Of a stretch of DNA of 64,000 nucleotides, positions 53,408 through 62,786 are shown in pieces; positions within the stretch are counted from its first letter, which is position 1, and the number at the start of each line of letters is the position of its first letter. A program made the position numbers and the translations under genes. The notes below the pieces were generated by a model. The model was not told where the DNA came from. It saw only the letters and a program-made list of their open reading frames with translations, and did no database searches. Source of the DNA: Thermus aquaticus (GTDB taxonomy: Bacteria; Deinococcota; Deinococci; Deinococcales; Thermaceae); contig NZ_LHCI01000106.1 of assembly GCF_001280255.1 (NCBI RefSeq), forward strand, positions 1,403,766 to 1,467,765, written 5' to 3'.

Positions 53408-54552
53408 GGTCCCTCCAGATACGCCCGCACGCCGCGGGCTATGGCCTGGGCCAGGGCCTCTTTGGCCTCAGGGGTTTTCAGGCGCTCCACGCCCACCTCC
53501 AGGATGACCCCGGCCCCGGGGATGTCCAGAAGGGCGTAGGGGCCTTCTGCCTTGGCCACCACCAGGCCCAGGGACCCCAAGGCCTCCTCCAGGGCCTTGG
53601 CGAGGAGGCGGGGGTCTCCGGCGTAGGCCTTGAGGAGGCCGGCCCGCTCCTTGGTGACCGAGGCCAGGAGGGCCTCGGCGCTTTTGGCCAGGGGGGTTGT
53701 GCGCCCCTTGGGCAGGTAGAGGTTTAGGGCGCTTCCTTGGGTGAGGTGGAAGGAGATGAGGACCCCGGCTTCCCGGGCCTTCTCCAGGCGGGCCTCGAGG
53801 GGAAGGGTCTCGTCGCCGGTGCGGGTCAGGCGGCTTCCCGGAAGGCGTGCCGCCACCCTGCGGGCCAGGTCCAGGGCCAGGTCCTTCTCCTTGAGGTCCC
53901 CAAAGGTCATCCCCGGGTCCTGGCCGCCGTGCCCGGGGTCCAGGAGGACCAGGGGCCTGGGGCGGGGAAGGGGCCCCCACTCCAGGGCCACCCGGTTCCC
54001 GCCGGGGTAGTAGAGGCGGTCGGGCGGGGACTCTAGGGGCAGGAAGAGGCCCAGGGCCTCCTGCCGCAAGCCCTCGCCCTCCCCCTGGGCCAGGAGGAAG
54101 AGCACCCCCCCCTCCCGGACCACGGCGTTGACCTCCCGGGAAAAGCGGAGGAGGAGCCTTCCCTGGCCCCGCTCCACCCCCAGGAGCCTGGCCCAGGGGA
54201 GGCTCAGGAGGATGCCTTCCCGGGCCCGGTACTCGAGTCCCAGCGCCTCGGCCAGGGGACGGAGGGGCACATAGACCTTGTCCCCCTGCCGCCAGGCGGA
54301 AGGGCCTGTGGCGGCCCTGGCCTCCTCGGCCACCACGGGGAAGGCCTGCACCCGGCTCCCCAGGCCCAGGGCCACCTGGCCGCCCCCCTGCCAGAGGCTT
54401 AGCCCCAGGCCCTGGGCCACCAGGCGGGCCTCCCCGTAGGCCACCCCCCGCCCGCCGGGGTAGAGGGACTCCCCGGTGAGGGCCCCCACTTTGAGGGGCT
54501 TGGGGGCCTGGGCCAGGGCCAGACCCCAAAGGAAAAGGAGCCAAAGCCTCAT
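53404..54552 (-). CDS. N-acetylmuramoyl-L-alanine amidase (Amidase_3)
   Basis: Exported peptidoglycan hydrolase, 382 residues. Signal peptide MRLWLLFLWGLALAQA; N-terminal copper-amine-oxidase-N-like/AMIN region (KVYVPLRPLAEALGLEYRAREGILLSLPW); catalytic domain from ~195 with VLLDPGHGGQDPGM (Zn His), LKEKDLALDLARRVAARLPG (Glu), VLISFHLTQGSALNLYLP (second His, usually SIHxN/A) and GVILEVGVERLKTPEA (catalytic Glu). Drives daughter-cell separation or turnover. Overlaps smpB by 4 bp. Confidence 0.9.
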   Translation of the reverse strand: MRLWLLFLWGLALAQAPKPLKVGALTGESLYPGGRGVAYGEARLVAQGLGLSLWQGGGQVALGLGSRVQAFPVVAEEARAATGPSAWRQGDKVYVPLRPLAEALGLEYRAREGILLSLPWARLLGVERGQGRLLLRFSREVNAVVREGGVLFLLAQGEGEGLRQEALGLFLPLESPPDRLYYPGGNRVALEWGPLPRPRPLVLLDPGHGGQDPGMTFGDLKEKDLALDLARRVAARLPGSRLTRTGDETLPLEARLEKAREAGVLISFHLTQGSALNLYLPKGRTTPLAKSAEALLASVTKERAGLLKAYAGDPRLLAKALEEALGSLGLVVAKAEGPYALLDIPGAGVILEVGVERLKTPEAKEALAQAIARGVRAYLEGP

Positions 54553-54983
54553 AGCTCCTCCAAAGCCCGGCGCACGGCCTCTTTCTTGTCGTCCAGCTTT
54601 TTCTGGTAGGCCTTCTTGCCCCGGGCCAGGCCCAGGAGAACCTTGGCGTAGCCCCGCTCGTTGAAGTAGATCTTGAGGGGCACCAGGGTGAGCCCCTTCT
54701 GCTCCACCTTGCCCAGGAGGCGCCTGAGCTCGTGCTTGTGCAGGAGGAGCTTCCTGGGCCGCCTGGGGTCCACGTTCATGTAGGAGCCCTTCTCATAGGG
54801 TGCGATGTAGAGGTTTTCCAGATGGAGCTCGCCGTTCTGGAAGCGGGCGAAGCTCCCGGTGAAGTCCACCTTCCCCTCCCGGAGGGACTTGACCTCGGTG
54901 CCCTTGAGGGCGATCCCGGCCTCGTAGGTCTCCAGGATCTCGTAGTCGTGGCGGGCGCGACGGTTCTCCAGCGTGGGCCGCAC
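54549..54983 (-). CDS. smpB: SsrA-binding protein SmpB
   Basis: Partner of tmRNA in trans-translation. 144 residues: NRRARHDYEILETYEAGIALKGTEVKSLREGKVDFTGSFARFQNGELHLENLYIAPY, then the C-terminal tail RGKKAYQKKLDDKKEAVRRALEEL that inserts in the mRNA channel. ssrA itself is not in the window. Six bases after the nitrilase-like gene upstream. Confidence 0.97.
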   Translation of the reverse strand: MRPTLENRRARHDYEILETYEAGIALKGTEVKSLREGKVDFTGSFARFQNGELHLENLYIAPYEKGSYMNVDPRRPRKLLLHKHELRRLLGKVEQKGLTLVPLKIYFNERGYAKVLLGLARGKKAYQKKLDDKKEAVRRALEEL

Positions 54984-54988
54984 GGGGC

Positions 54989-55699
54989 CTATCTTACCCG
55001 ATAGGCCTCCTCCCGGCGGTGCCGCAGGATGGGGTACTTCTCCCGGTAGGCCTCGAGGAAGCCCCAGTCGGGCTCGGCCAGGAGGAGCCCTTCCTCCTCC
55101 CGCCTCCCCAGGACGCGTCCGTCGGGGGCGATGAAGAGGGTGGGGCTCCCCGTGTCCGCGCGGCTTGCCAGGAAGAGGTAGGCCTGGTTCTCCGCTGCCC
55201 GGGCCCGGGCCAGGATCTCAAGAAGCCCGGCGTAGGCCCCGGGCCAGGCGGCCCCCACCAGAAAGGCCTGGACCCCCTTCAGGGCGTAGGCCCGGAAGAG
55301 CTCGGGGAAGTCCAGGTCGTAGCAGAGGGCGAGGCCGAAGCTCCGGCCCCGCCAGGGGAAGGCCACGGGGCCCTTCCCGGGGAGGAGGCCCCGGTCGCCC
55401 TCTTCTCCTTGGGGCAGGTAGAGGTGGACCTTGTCGTAGACGGGGCCTTCGGGAAAAACCTGGAGACGGTTGCGAGAGCCCTCCCCCAGGTGGCCGGCCA
55501 CGAGGAGGATCCCGGTTTCCTGGGCAAGCGCCGAGAGGGCTTCCGGAAGGGGGGGCGAGGGCGCTTTCCCCAGGACCAGCTCGGGCAGGAGCAAAAGCCC
55601 CGCTCCCTCCTCCCGGGCGGCCCGGGCTAGGGGGCTTAGGGCCTTGAGGAGCAACTCTAGGCTTTCCCGCTTGCCCAGATGAGCGAGGGCGAGGCGCAT
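54989..55699 (-). CDS. Carbon-nitrogen hydrolase (nitrilase superfamily)
   Basis: 236 residues, with the Glu-Lys-Cys triad: GLLLLPELVLG (~39), VYDKVHLYLPQGEEGDRGLLPG (~90) and FGLALCYDLDFPELFRAYALKG (~125). N-terminal MRLALAHLG differs from the usual MRVALVQ. Substrate unknown: candidates are omega-amidase, deaminated glutathione or other amides. ATG overlaps the bioY TAA by one base. Confidence 0.85.
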   Translation of the reverse strand: MRLALAHLGKRESLELLLKALSPLARAAREEGAGLLLLPELVLGKAPSPPLPEALSALAQETGILLVAGHLGEGSRNRLQVFPEGPVYDKVHLYLPQGEEGDRGLLPGKGPVAFPWRGRSFGLALCYDLDFPELFRAYALKGVQAFLVGAAWPGAYAGLLEILARARAAENQAYLFLASRADTGSPTLFIAPDGRVLGRREEEGLLLAEPDWGFLEAYREKYPILRHRREEAYRVR

Positions 55700-56307
55700 T
55701 ACCTCCGGCCCAGGAGGCGCCAGGCGCTAGGGAGAAGAAGAGCCGCCAGGACCGCCTTCACCAGGTCCCCGGGGATGAAGGGGAAGAGGCCCATGGCGAG
55801 AAGCCCGGAAAGACCAAGGGCCTTCCCCGCCCCCATAAGCCAGGCCCAGAGCCAGGGCAGGCCCAGGAGGTAGATGAGGGCGTTCCCCAGGAGCATGGCG
55901 AGGAGGGTGCCCAGGAAGCTCCGGTCCAGGCCCAAGCGCTCCACTAGAAGCCCCACCAGGCCGGCGGCCAGGGGAAAGGCCAGGAGAAAGCCCCCCGTGG
56001 GCCCCAGGATCTTGGCCAGACCGCCCGTGCCTCCGGCGAAGACGGGAAGGCCCATGGCCCCCTCGAGGAGGTAGGCCAGGAGGGCCATGAAGCCAAGCCG
56101 GCTTCCCAGGGCGGCCCCCACCAGCAAAACCCCCAGGGTCTGCCCGGTGATGGGCACCGGGGTGAAGGGGAGGGGGATGGCCACCTGGGCCAGAAGGGCC
56201 ACAAAGAGGCTTCCCGCCAGGACGAGGCTCAGGTCGCGGCCCAAGGAGCGGGCGGGCCACAGGGTCTTGGCCAGGGGCAGGTAGGGCAGGGACTGGGTCT
56301 TTTTCAT
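55699..56307 (-). CDS. bioY: Biotin transporter substrate-binding component BioY
   Basis: S component of an ECF-type vitamin importer, 202 residues, six transmembrane helices. IPLPFTPVPITGQTLGVLLVGAALGSRLGFMALLAYLLEGAMGLPVFAGGTGGLAKILGPTGGFLLAF is the BioY core. Energising subunits (EcfA, EcfT) are not adjacent. ATG 56307 follows AAGGAGGAGG. Its promoter overlaps a BirA-type inverted repeat, so it should be biotin-repressed. Confidence 0.93.
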   Translation of the reverse strand: MKKTQSLPYLPLAKTLWPARSLGRDLSLVLAGSLFVALLAQVAIPLPFTPVPITGQTLGVLLVGAALGSRLGFMALLAYLLEGAMGLPVFAGGTGGLAKILGPTGGFLLAFPLAAGLVGLLVERLGLDRSFLGTLLAMLLGNALIYLLGLPWLWAWLMGAGKALGLSGLLAMGLFPFIPGDLVKAVLAALLLPSAWRLLGRR

Positions 56308-56336
56308 AGCCTCCTCCTTATGAACCCTGCCGGGTT

Positions 56337-56374
56337 CGTCAACCAAAATACCGGACCTGGGTTGACGGGGTCAA
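56337..56374 (-). promoter_or_regulatory. bioY promoter with BirA-type operator
   Basis: CGTCAACC (56337-56344) and GGTTGACG (56360-56367) form a perfect 8-bp inverted repeat with a 15-bp spacer, the architecture of biotin-repressor operators (half-sites ending AACC ... GGTT). On the minus strand the promoter is TTGACC (56374-56369), ~18 bp, TATTTT; the operator covers the spacer and the bases just past the -10. Confidence 0.7.
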
Positions 56375-57481
<1,107 letters not shown>

Positions 57482-58651
57482 ATGCGCACCCTGAAGGACC
57501 TGGACCCCAGGGGGAAGCGGGTCCTGGTGCGGGTGGATTACAACGTCCCCATCCAGGGCGGCGTGGTCCAGGATGAGACCCGGATCCTGGAAAGCCTTCC
57601 CACCCTGCGCCACCTCCTGGAGGGGGGGGCCTCTTTGGTCCTCCTCTCCCACCTGGGCCGCCCCAAGGGCCCCGACCCCAAGTACTCACTGACCCCCGTG
57701 GCCGAGGCCCTGGCCCGGCACATCCCCAAGGCGCGCTTCGTTCCCCATAGCCCGGGCTCCGACGAGGCCTTGGAGGCCGTGAAGGGCCTGGCCCCGGGCG
57801 AGGTGGCCCTTCTGGAAAACGTGCGCTTTGAGCCCGGGGAGGAGAAGAACGACCCGGAGCTCTCCCGCCGCTACGCCCAGCTGGGGGATGCCTTCGTGCT
57901 GGATGCCTTCGGGAGCGCCCACCGAGCCCACGCCAGCGTGGTGGGGGTGGCCAGGCTCCTCCCCGCCTACGCCGGCTTCCTCATGGAAAAGGAGGTGAAG
58001 GCCCTCTCCCGCCTTCTCCACGACCCGGAGAAGCCTTACGCCGTGGTCATCGGCGGGGCCAAGGTCTCCGACAAGATCGGGGTGCTGGAGAGCCTTCTGC
58101 CCAAGGTGGACCGCCTCCTCATCGGCGGGGCCATGGCCTTTACCTTCATCAAGGCCCTGGGGGGGGAGGTGGGTAAAAGCCTGGTGGAGGAGGACCGCCT
58201 GGACCTGGCCAGGGACCTCCTGGCCCGGGCCGAGGCCCTGGGGGTAAAGGTCTACCTGCCCGCCGACGTGGTGGCGGCGGAAAAGATAGAGCCCGGCGTG
58301 CCCACCCAGGTCTTCCCGGCCGACGCCATCCCCACGCCCTACATGGGCCTGGACATCGGGCCCAGGACCCGGGAGCTTTTCCGGGAGGCCTTGAGGGGCG
58401 TGCGCACCGCCTTCTGGAACGGGCCCATGGGGGTCTTTGAGGTGCCCCCCTTTGACGAGGGGACCCTGGCCGTGGGCCGGGCCCTGGCGGATCTGGAAGG
58501 GGCCTTCACCGTGGTGGGGGGCGGGGACTCGGTGGCGGCGGTGAACCGCCTGGGGCTGAAGGACCGCTTTGGCCACGTGTCCACCGGGGGCGGAGCCAGC
58601 CTGGAGTACCTGGAGAAGGGCACGCTTCCCGGGATTGAGGTCCTGGAATAG
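57482..58651 (+). CDS. pgk: Phosphoglycerate kinase
   Basis: 389 residues: [23 protein letters not shown], the 3-PGA-binding [11 protein letters not shown] (~59), [19 protein letters not shown] (~117), [18 protein letters not shown] (~195), [15 protein letters not shown] (~320) and the nucleotide loop [14 protein letters not shown]. Zero-length gap to gap suggests translational coupling. Followed by a terminator. Confidence 0.97.
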   Translation: MRTLKDLDPRGKRVLVRVDYNVPIQGGVVQDETRILESLPTLRHLLEGGASLVLLSHLGRPKGPDPKYSLTPVAEALARHIPKARFVPHSPGSDEALEAVKGLAPGEVALLENVRFEPGEEKNDPELSRRYAQLGDAFVLDAFGSAHRAHASVVGVARLLPAYAGFLMEKEVKALSRLLHDPEKPYAVVIGGAKVSDKIGVLESLLPKVDRLLIGGAMAFTFIKALGGEVGKSLVEEDRLDLARDLLARAEALGVKVYLPADVVAAEKIEPGVPTQVFPADAIPTPYMGLDIGPRTRELFREALRGVRTAFWNGPMGVFEVPPFDEGTLAVGRALADLEGAFTVVGGGDSVAAVNRLGLKDRFGHVSTGGGASLEYLEKGTLPGIEVLE

Positions 58652-58665
58652 ACAAAGTTCCTCAG

Positions 58666-58700
58666 GCCCCCGCCTCTTTCTTGAGCGGGGGCTTTCCCTT
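58666..58700 (+). terminator. Terminator between pgk and tpiA
   Basis: GCCCCCGC (58666-58673) and GCGGGGGC (58685-58692), 11-nt loop, followed by TTTCCCTT. The tpiA -35 region coincides with the loop and right arm. Confidence 0.65.
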
Positions 58701-58706
58701 TATGAT
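58701..58706 (+). promoter_or_regulatory. Leaderless -10 box of tpiA
   Basis: TATGAT ends six nucleotides before the ATG at 58713, directly behind the pgk terminator. Confidence 0.55.
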
Positions 58707-58712
58707 GCCCCC

Positions 58713-59465
58713 ATGCGGCGTGTGCTAGTGGCAGGAAACTGGAAGATGCACAAGGTTCCCTCGGAGGCCCGGGTCTGGCTGGCGGAGCTAAAAAGGCTCC
58801 TTCCCCCCTTGGACTCGGAGGCGGCGGTCCTACCCGCCTTCCCCATGCTCCCGGTGGCCAAGGAGGTCCTCTCGGGCACGGGGGTCGCCTACGGGGCCCA
58901 GGACGTGTCCGCCCACCGGGAGGGGGCCTACACCGGGGAGGTGTCGGCCCGGATGCTCGCCGACCTGGGATGCCGCTACGCCATCGTGGGCCACTCGGAA
59001 AGAAGGCGCTACCACGGGGAAAGCGATGCGCTGGTGGCGGAGAAGGCCAAAAGGCTTCTGGAGGAGGGCATCACCCCCATCCTCTGCGTGGGGGAGCCTC
59101 TAGAAGTCCGGGAGAGGGGAGAGGCCGTACCCTACACCCTGGCCCAGCTTTTGGGGAGCCTTAAGGGCGTGGAGCCCGAAAGCCCCGATCGCCTGGTCAT
59201 CGCCTATGAGCCCGTCTGGGCCATCGGCACCGGGAAAAACGCCACCCCCGAGGACGCCGAGGCCATGCACCAGGCCATCCGCCAGGCCCTCGCCGAGCGC
59301 TACGGAGAGGCCTTCGCCAGCCGGGTGCGCGTCCTCTACGGGGGAAGCGTGAACCCCAAGAACTTCGCCGACCTCCTCTCCATGCCCAACGTGGACGGGG
59401 GGCTCGTGGGCGGGGCCAGCCTGGAGCTGGAAAGCTTCCTCGCCCTCCTTCGGATGGCGGGCTAA
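58713..59465 (+). CDS. tpiA: Triosephosphate isomerase
   Basis: 250 residues: [10 protein letters not shown] with catalytic Lys (~11), [13 protein letters not shown] with His (~93), [22 protein letters not shown] with Glu (~163) and loop 6, and [32 protein letters not shown] 58713 from the leaderless promoter; an in-frame start at 58569 lies in pgk. Confidence 0.97.
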   Translation: MRRVLVAGNWKMHKVPSEARVWLAELKRLLPPLDSEAAVLPAFPMLPVAKEVLSGTGVAYGAQDVSAHREGAYTGEVSARMLADLGCRYAIVGHSERRRYHGESDALVAEKAKRLLEEGITPILCVGEPLEVRERGEAVPYTLAQLLGSLKGVEPESPDRLVIAYEPVWAIGTGKNATPEDAEAMHQAIRQALAERYGEAFASRVRVLYGGSVNPKNFADLLSMPNVDGGLVGGASLELESFLALLRMAG

Positions 59466-59544
59466 GCGGCTACGGAGCGAGGCCAAGAAGCCTCGCCCAA
59501 GGGGACCTCTCCCCACGGGCATAAAGTTGCGCTACCCTATCCCC
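59466..59544 (+). promoter_or_regulatory. Intergenic region before the glutamine aminotransferase
   Basis: GCGAGGC (59477-59483) / GCCTCGC (59490-59496) is a terminator-like hairpin for tpiA without a clear T-run. TACCCT (59533-59538) ends six nucleotides before ATG 59545, a leaderless promoter. GCATAAAGTTGCG just upstream recurs before the rhodanese gene (20442-20454). Confidence 0.45.
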
Positions 59545-60663
59545 ATGCGCCTCCACCCCCGGACCCAGGCCGCCAAGGAGAGCATCTTTCCCAAGATGAG
59601 CGCCCTCGCCCAGCGCCTGGGCGCGGTGAACCTGGGCCAGGGCTTCCCCTCCACCCCCCCGCCTCCCTTCCTCCTGGAGGCGGTGCGCCGCGCCCTGGGC
59701 CGCTACGACCAGTACGCCCCTCCCGCCGGGCTTCCTGCTTTAAGGGAGGCCCTGGCGGAGGAGTTTGGCGTGGAGCCTGAGGCCGTGGTGGTCACCTCCG
59801 GGGCCACCGAGGCCCTTTACGTCCTCCTCCAGAGCTTGGTGGGGCCGGGGGAGGAGGTGGTGGTCCTGGAACCCTTCTTTGACGTCTACCTGCCGGACGC
59901 TTTCCTGGCCGGGGCCGAGGCCCGGCTGGTGCGGCTTCCCCTGGAGGAAGGGGGCTTCCGGCTGGACCTTGGGGCCTTGGAGAGGGCCATCGCCCCAAGG
60001 ACCCGCCTCCTCCTCCTGAACACGCCTATGAACCCCACGGGCCTCGTCTTCAAGGAAGCGGAGCTAAAGGCCATCGCCGAGCTTGCCAGGAGGCACGACC
60101 TCTTTCTGGTTTCCGACGAGGTCTACGACGAGCTCTACTACGGGGAGAGGCCCAGGCGCCTTAGGGAGTTCGCCCCGGAGCGCACCTTCACCGTGGGGAG
60201 CGCCGGGAAGCGCCTCGAGGCCACCGGCTACCGCGTGGGCTGGATCGTGGGGCCTAAGGCGTTCATGCCCACCATCGCCGGGATGCGCCAGTGGACCAGC
60301 TTTTCCGCCCCCTCCCCCCTCCAGGCCGGGGTGGCCGAGGCCCTGAGGGTGGCGAGGCGGGAAGGCTTTTACGAGGCCTTGAGGGAAAGCTACCGGAAAA
60401 GGCGGGACCTTCTCGCCGGGAGGCTTAGGGCCCTGGGGCTTCGGGTCTACATCCCTGAGGGCACCTACTTCCTCATGGCCGAGCTTCCGGGGTGGGACGC
60501 CTTTCGCCTGGTGGAAAGGGCCCGGGTGGCCCTGATCCCCGCCTCGGCCTTCTACTGGGAAGACCCCCCGGAGGGGCTTTTCCGCTTCGCCTTCTGCAAG
60601 AAGGAGGAGGAGCTTATGGTGGCCCTGGAGCGCCTGGCTCCTGTGGTAAACTCCCTGGCGTGA
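59545..60663 (+). CDS. Glutamine:phenylpyruvate-type aminotransferase (class I PLP)
   Basis: 372 residues, matching from memory the structurally characterised T. thermophilus glutamine aminotransferase (kynurenine aminotransferase group). MRLHPRTQAAKESIFPKMSALAQRLGAVNLGQGFPSTPPP; GATEALYVLLQSLV; NTPMNPTGLVFKEAEL; SDEVYDEL; Schiff-base Lys in TVGSAGKRLEATGYRVGW (~220). Would transaminate glutamine with aromatic or sulfur keto acids, e.g. in methionine salvage. GTGA overlap with pdhA. Confidence 0.9.
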   Translation: MRLHPRTQAAKESIFPKMSALAQRLGAVNLGQGFPSTPPPPFLLEAVRRALGRYDQYAPPAGLPALREALAEEFGVEPEAVVVTSGATEALYVLLQSLVGPGEEVVVLEPFFDVYLPDAFLAGAEARLVRLPLEEGGFRLDLGALERAIAPRTRLLLLNTPMNPTGLVFKEAELKAIAELARRHDLFLVSDEVYDELYYGERPRRLREFAPERTFTVGSAGKRLEATGYRVGWIVGPKAFMPTIAGMRQWTSFSAPSPLQAGVAEALRVARREGFYEALRESYRKRRDLLAGRLRALGLRVYIPEGTYFLMAELPGWDAFRLVERARVALIPASAFYWEDPPEGLFRFAFCKKEEELMVALERLAPVVNSLA

Positions 60664-61700
60664 AGCTAAAGCCTGTGGCCTACCTGGAAAAGGGCGAGTT
60701 CCCCCTGGAAGAGGGGGAGGCCCTGAGGCTCTACCGGGCCATGCGCCGGGCCCGGTTTTTTGACGAGAAGGCCGTCACCCTCCAGCGCCAGGGGCGGCTT
60801 GGGGTCTACCCCCCCTTTATGGGCCAGGAGGCGGCCCAGGTGGGGGTGGCCCTGGCCCTAGGGGAGGGGGACTGGGTGGTCCCCTCCTACCGGGAGAGCG
60901 CCATGCTCCTCGCCAGGGGCCTCCCCATCCACGTCCTCATCCTCTACTGGCGGGCCCACCCGGCGGGCTGGGGCTTTCCCGAGGGGGTGCGGGTGGTGAA
61001 CCCCTACATCCCCATCGCCACCCAGATTCCCCAGGCCGTGGGCCTGGCCCTGGCGGGCCGGTACCGGGGGGAGGACTGGGTGGTGGCCACCTCCATCGGG
61101 GACGGGGGCACCAGCGAGGGGGACTTTCACGAGGGCCTGAACTTCGCCGCCGTCTTCCAGGCCCCGGTGGTCTTCCTGGTGCAGAACAACGGCTACGCCA
61201 TCAGCGTTCCCCGCGCCAAGCAGATGCGGGTGGACTACATCGCCCGTAGGGCCGAGGGCTACGGCATGCCCGGGGTGGTGGTGGACGGGAACGATGCCTT
61301 TGCCGTCTACCTGGAGGCTAAGAAGGCGGTGGAAAGGGCGAGGCGGGGGGAAGGCCCTACCCTCCTCGAGGCCCTCACCTACCGCCTGGCCCCCCACACC
61401 ACCTCTGACGACCCCACCCGCTACCGCACCCGGGAGGAGGAGGAGGCCTGGCGGCGGAAGGACCCCATCCTGCGCCTTAGGAAGGCCCTGGAGGAAAGAG
61501 GCCTCTGGGACGAGGAGAGGGAAAGGGCTCTTCTGGAGGAGCTGGAGGAGGAGTTCGCCCGGGAGCTGGCCCTGGCCGACCAAGCCCCAGAGCCCAGGCC
61601 TGAGGAGATCGTGGAGCACGTCTACAAGGAGATGGGCCCCGACCAGAGGCGGGCTTATGAGGCCCTGCGGCGGGGCCTCCACGTGGAGGAGGCATGGTAG
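60660..61700 (+). CDS. pdhA: 2-oxo acid dehydrogenase E1 component, alpha subunit (pyruvate type)
   Basis: Thiamine-diphosphate-dependent decarboxylase, 346 residues. [41 protein letters not shown] motif [38 protein letters not shown] (GDG...NN, ~147-180); phosphorylation-loop-like [17 protein letters not shown]. The QGRLG[10 protein letters not shown] segment is closer to Gram-positive PDH E1-alpha than to branched-chain E1-alpha, but the two are hard to separate by eye. GTG start overlaps the upstream TGA. Confidence 0.85.
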   Translation: MKLKPVAYLEKGEFPLEEGEALRLYRAMRRARFFDEKAVTLQRQGRLGVYPPFMGQEAAQVGVALALGEGDWVVPSYRESAMLLARGLPIHVLILYWRAHPAGWGFPEGVRVVNPYIPIATQIPQAVGLALAGRYRGEDWVVATSIGDGGTSEGDFHEGLNFAAVFQAPVVFLVQNNGYAISVPRAKQMRVDYIARRAEGYGMPGVVVDGNDAFAVYLEAKKAVERARRGEGPTLLEALTYRLAPHTTSDDPTRYRTREEEEAWRRKDPILRLRKALEERGLWDEERERALLEELEEEFARELALADQAPEPRPEEIVEHVYKEMGPDQRRAYEALRRGLHVEEAW

Positions 61701-62689
61701 CCGAGAAGACGCGCCTTCTCAACATGGTCCAGGCCATCAACGAGGCCCTGGACCTGGCCCTTTCCCGGGACGGGAGGGTCTTGGTCTTCGGGGAGGACGT
61801 GGGGCGGCTTGGGGGGGTCTTCCGGGTCACCGAGGGGCTTCAGGCCAAGCACGGGGAAAGCCGGGTCTTTGACACCCCTCTGGCGGAAAGCGGCATCCTA
61901 GGCATGGCCATCGGCCTGGCCATGGGGGGGATGCGCCCCGTGGCCGAGATCCAGTTCGCCGGCTTCCTCTACCCCGCCCTGGACCAGATCCTCTCCCACC
62001 TGGGGCGGTGGCGGCACCGCTCCCGGGGGCGGGTGGGCCTTCCCGTGGTGGTGCGGGCTCCCTACGGCGGGGGCGTCCACACCCCGGAACAGCACGCCGA
62101 CTCCCCGGAGGCCATCCTGGCCCACGCCCCGGGGGTCAAGGTGGTAATCCCCTCGAGCCCAGAAAGGGCCAAGGGCCTCCTCCTTTCGGCCATAGAGGAC
62201 GAGGACCCGGTCTTTTTCCTGGAGGCCATCAAGCTCTACCGGAGCGCCCGGGCCCCCGTCCCCGAGGGCTACTACACCCTGCCCCTGGGAAAGGCCCGGG
62301 TGGTGCGCCAGGGGAAGGCCGCCACCTTGATCGGCTACGGGGGGATGGTGGAGGTGATGCTGGAGGCGGCGGAGGTGGCGGCCCGGGAAGGGGTGGAGGT
62401 CATGGTGGTGGACCTGGAGACCCTGGTGCCCCTGGACGAGGACACCCTCCTGGAGGCGGTGCGGGAGACGGGCCGGGCGGTGGTGGTCTACGAGGCCATG
62501 CGCACCGGGGGCTTTGGGGCCGAGGTGGCCGCCCGCATCGCCGAAGGGGCCATAGACCACCTCGAGGCCCCGGTCCTCCGGGTGGCGGGGTACGACGCCC
62601 CCTACCCGCCCTTCAGCGCCATTGAGGACCTCTACCGCCCCAACGCCAGGAGGGTCCTGGCCGCCCTCAGGAAGGTGCTAACCTATTAG
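61694..62689 (+). CDS. pdhB: 2-oxo acid dehydrogenase E1 component, beta subunit
   Basis: 331 residues: [83 protein letters not shown] (TPP-contacting Glu, ~60); [24 protein letters not shown]; transketolase C domain [22 protein letters not shown]. Overlaps pdhA by 7 bp. E2 and E3 genes do not follow: hairpin repeat R4 and hemL come next. Confidence 0.88.
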   Translation: MVAEKTRLLNMVQAINEALDLALSRDGRVLVFGEDVGRLGGVFRVTEGLQAKHGESRVFDTPLAESGILGMAIGLAMGGMRPVAEIQFAGFLYPALDQILSHLGRWRHRSRGRVGLPVVVRAPYGGGVHTPEQHADSPEAILAHAPGVKVVIPSSPERAKGLLLSAIEDEDPVFFLEAIKLYRSARAPVPEGYYTLPLGKARVVRQGKAATLIGYGGMVEVMLEAAEVAAREGVEVMVVDLETLVPLDEDTLLEAVRETGRAVVVYEAMRTGGFGAEVAARIAEGAIDHLEAPVLRVAGYDAPYPPFSAIEDLYRPNARRVLAALRKVLTY

Positions 62690-62775
62690 GGCTTCTTCCG
62701 GGCCCCGCCAAAGGGCCGCCCGTCATTCCAAGCCTTTGGGGCCCCCGCCGTGGTAAAGCCACGGCGGGGCGCTTA
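62690..62775 (-). repeat. Intergenic hairpin repeat, alpha family, copy R4 (inverted, covarying stem)
   Basis: On the minus strand it begins TAAGCGCCCC, stem CCCCGCCGTGG...CCACGGCGGGG (62743-62753 with 62759-62769), then GGGGGCCCC and CAAAGG. Relative to R1-R3 both sides of two stem pairs have changed together (A-T to G-C and C-G to T-A). The left part has diverged and runs up to the pdhB TAG. The right end CTTA gives the first bases of the hemL -10 box. Confidence 0.75.
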
Positions 62776-62786
62776 GAGTGGAGGGC

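Noticed and set aside
53468-54544. Long Gly/Pro/Arg-rich minus-strand frame within the amidase region
   Set aside because: It is another frame of the amidase gene; no domain is visible, whereas the 53404-54552 frame has a signal peptide and Amidase_3 motifs.
60492-60659. Upstream in-frame extension of pdhA
   Set aside because: It overlaps the aminotransferase coding region; GTG 60660 gives the expected E1-alpha N-terminus and a GTGA overlap.
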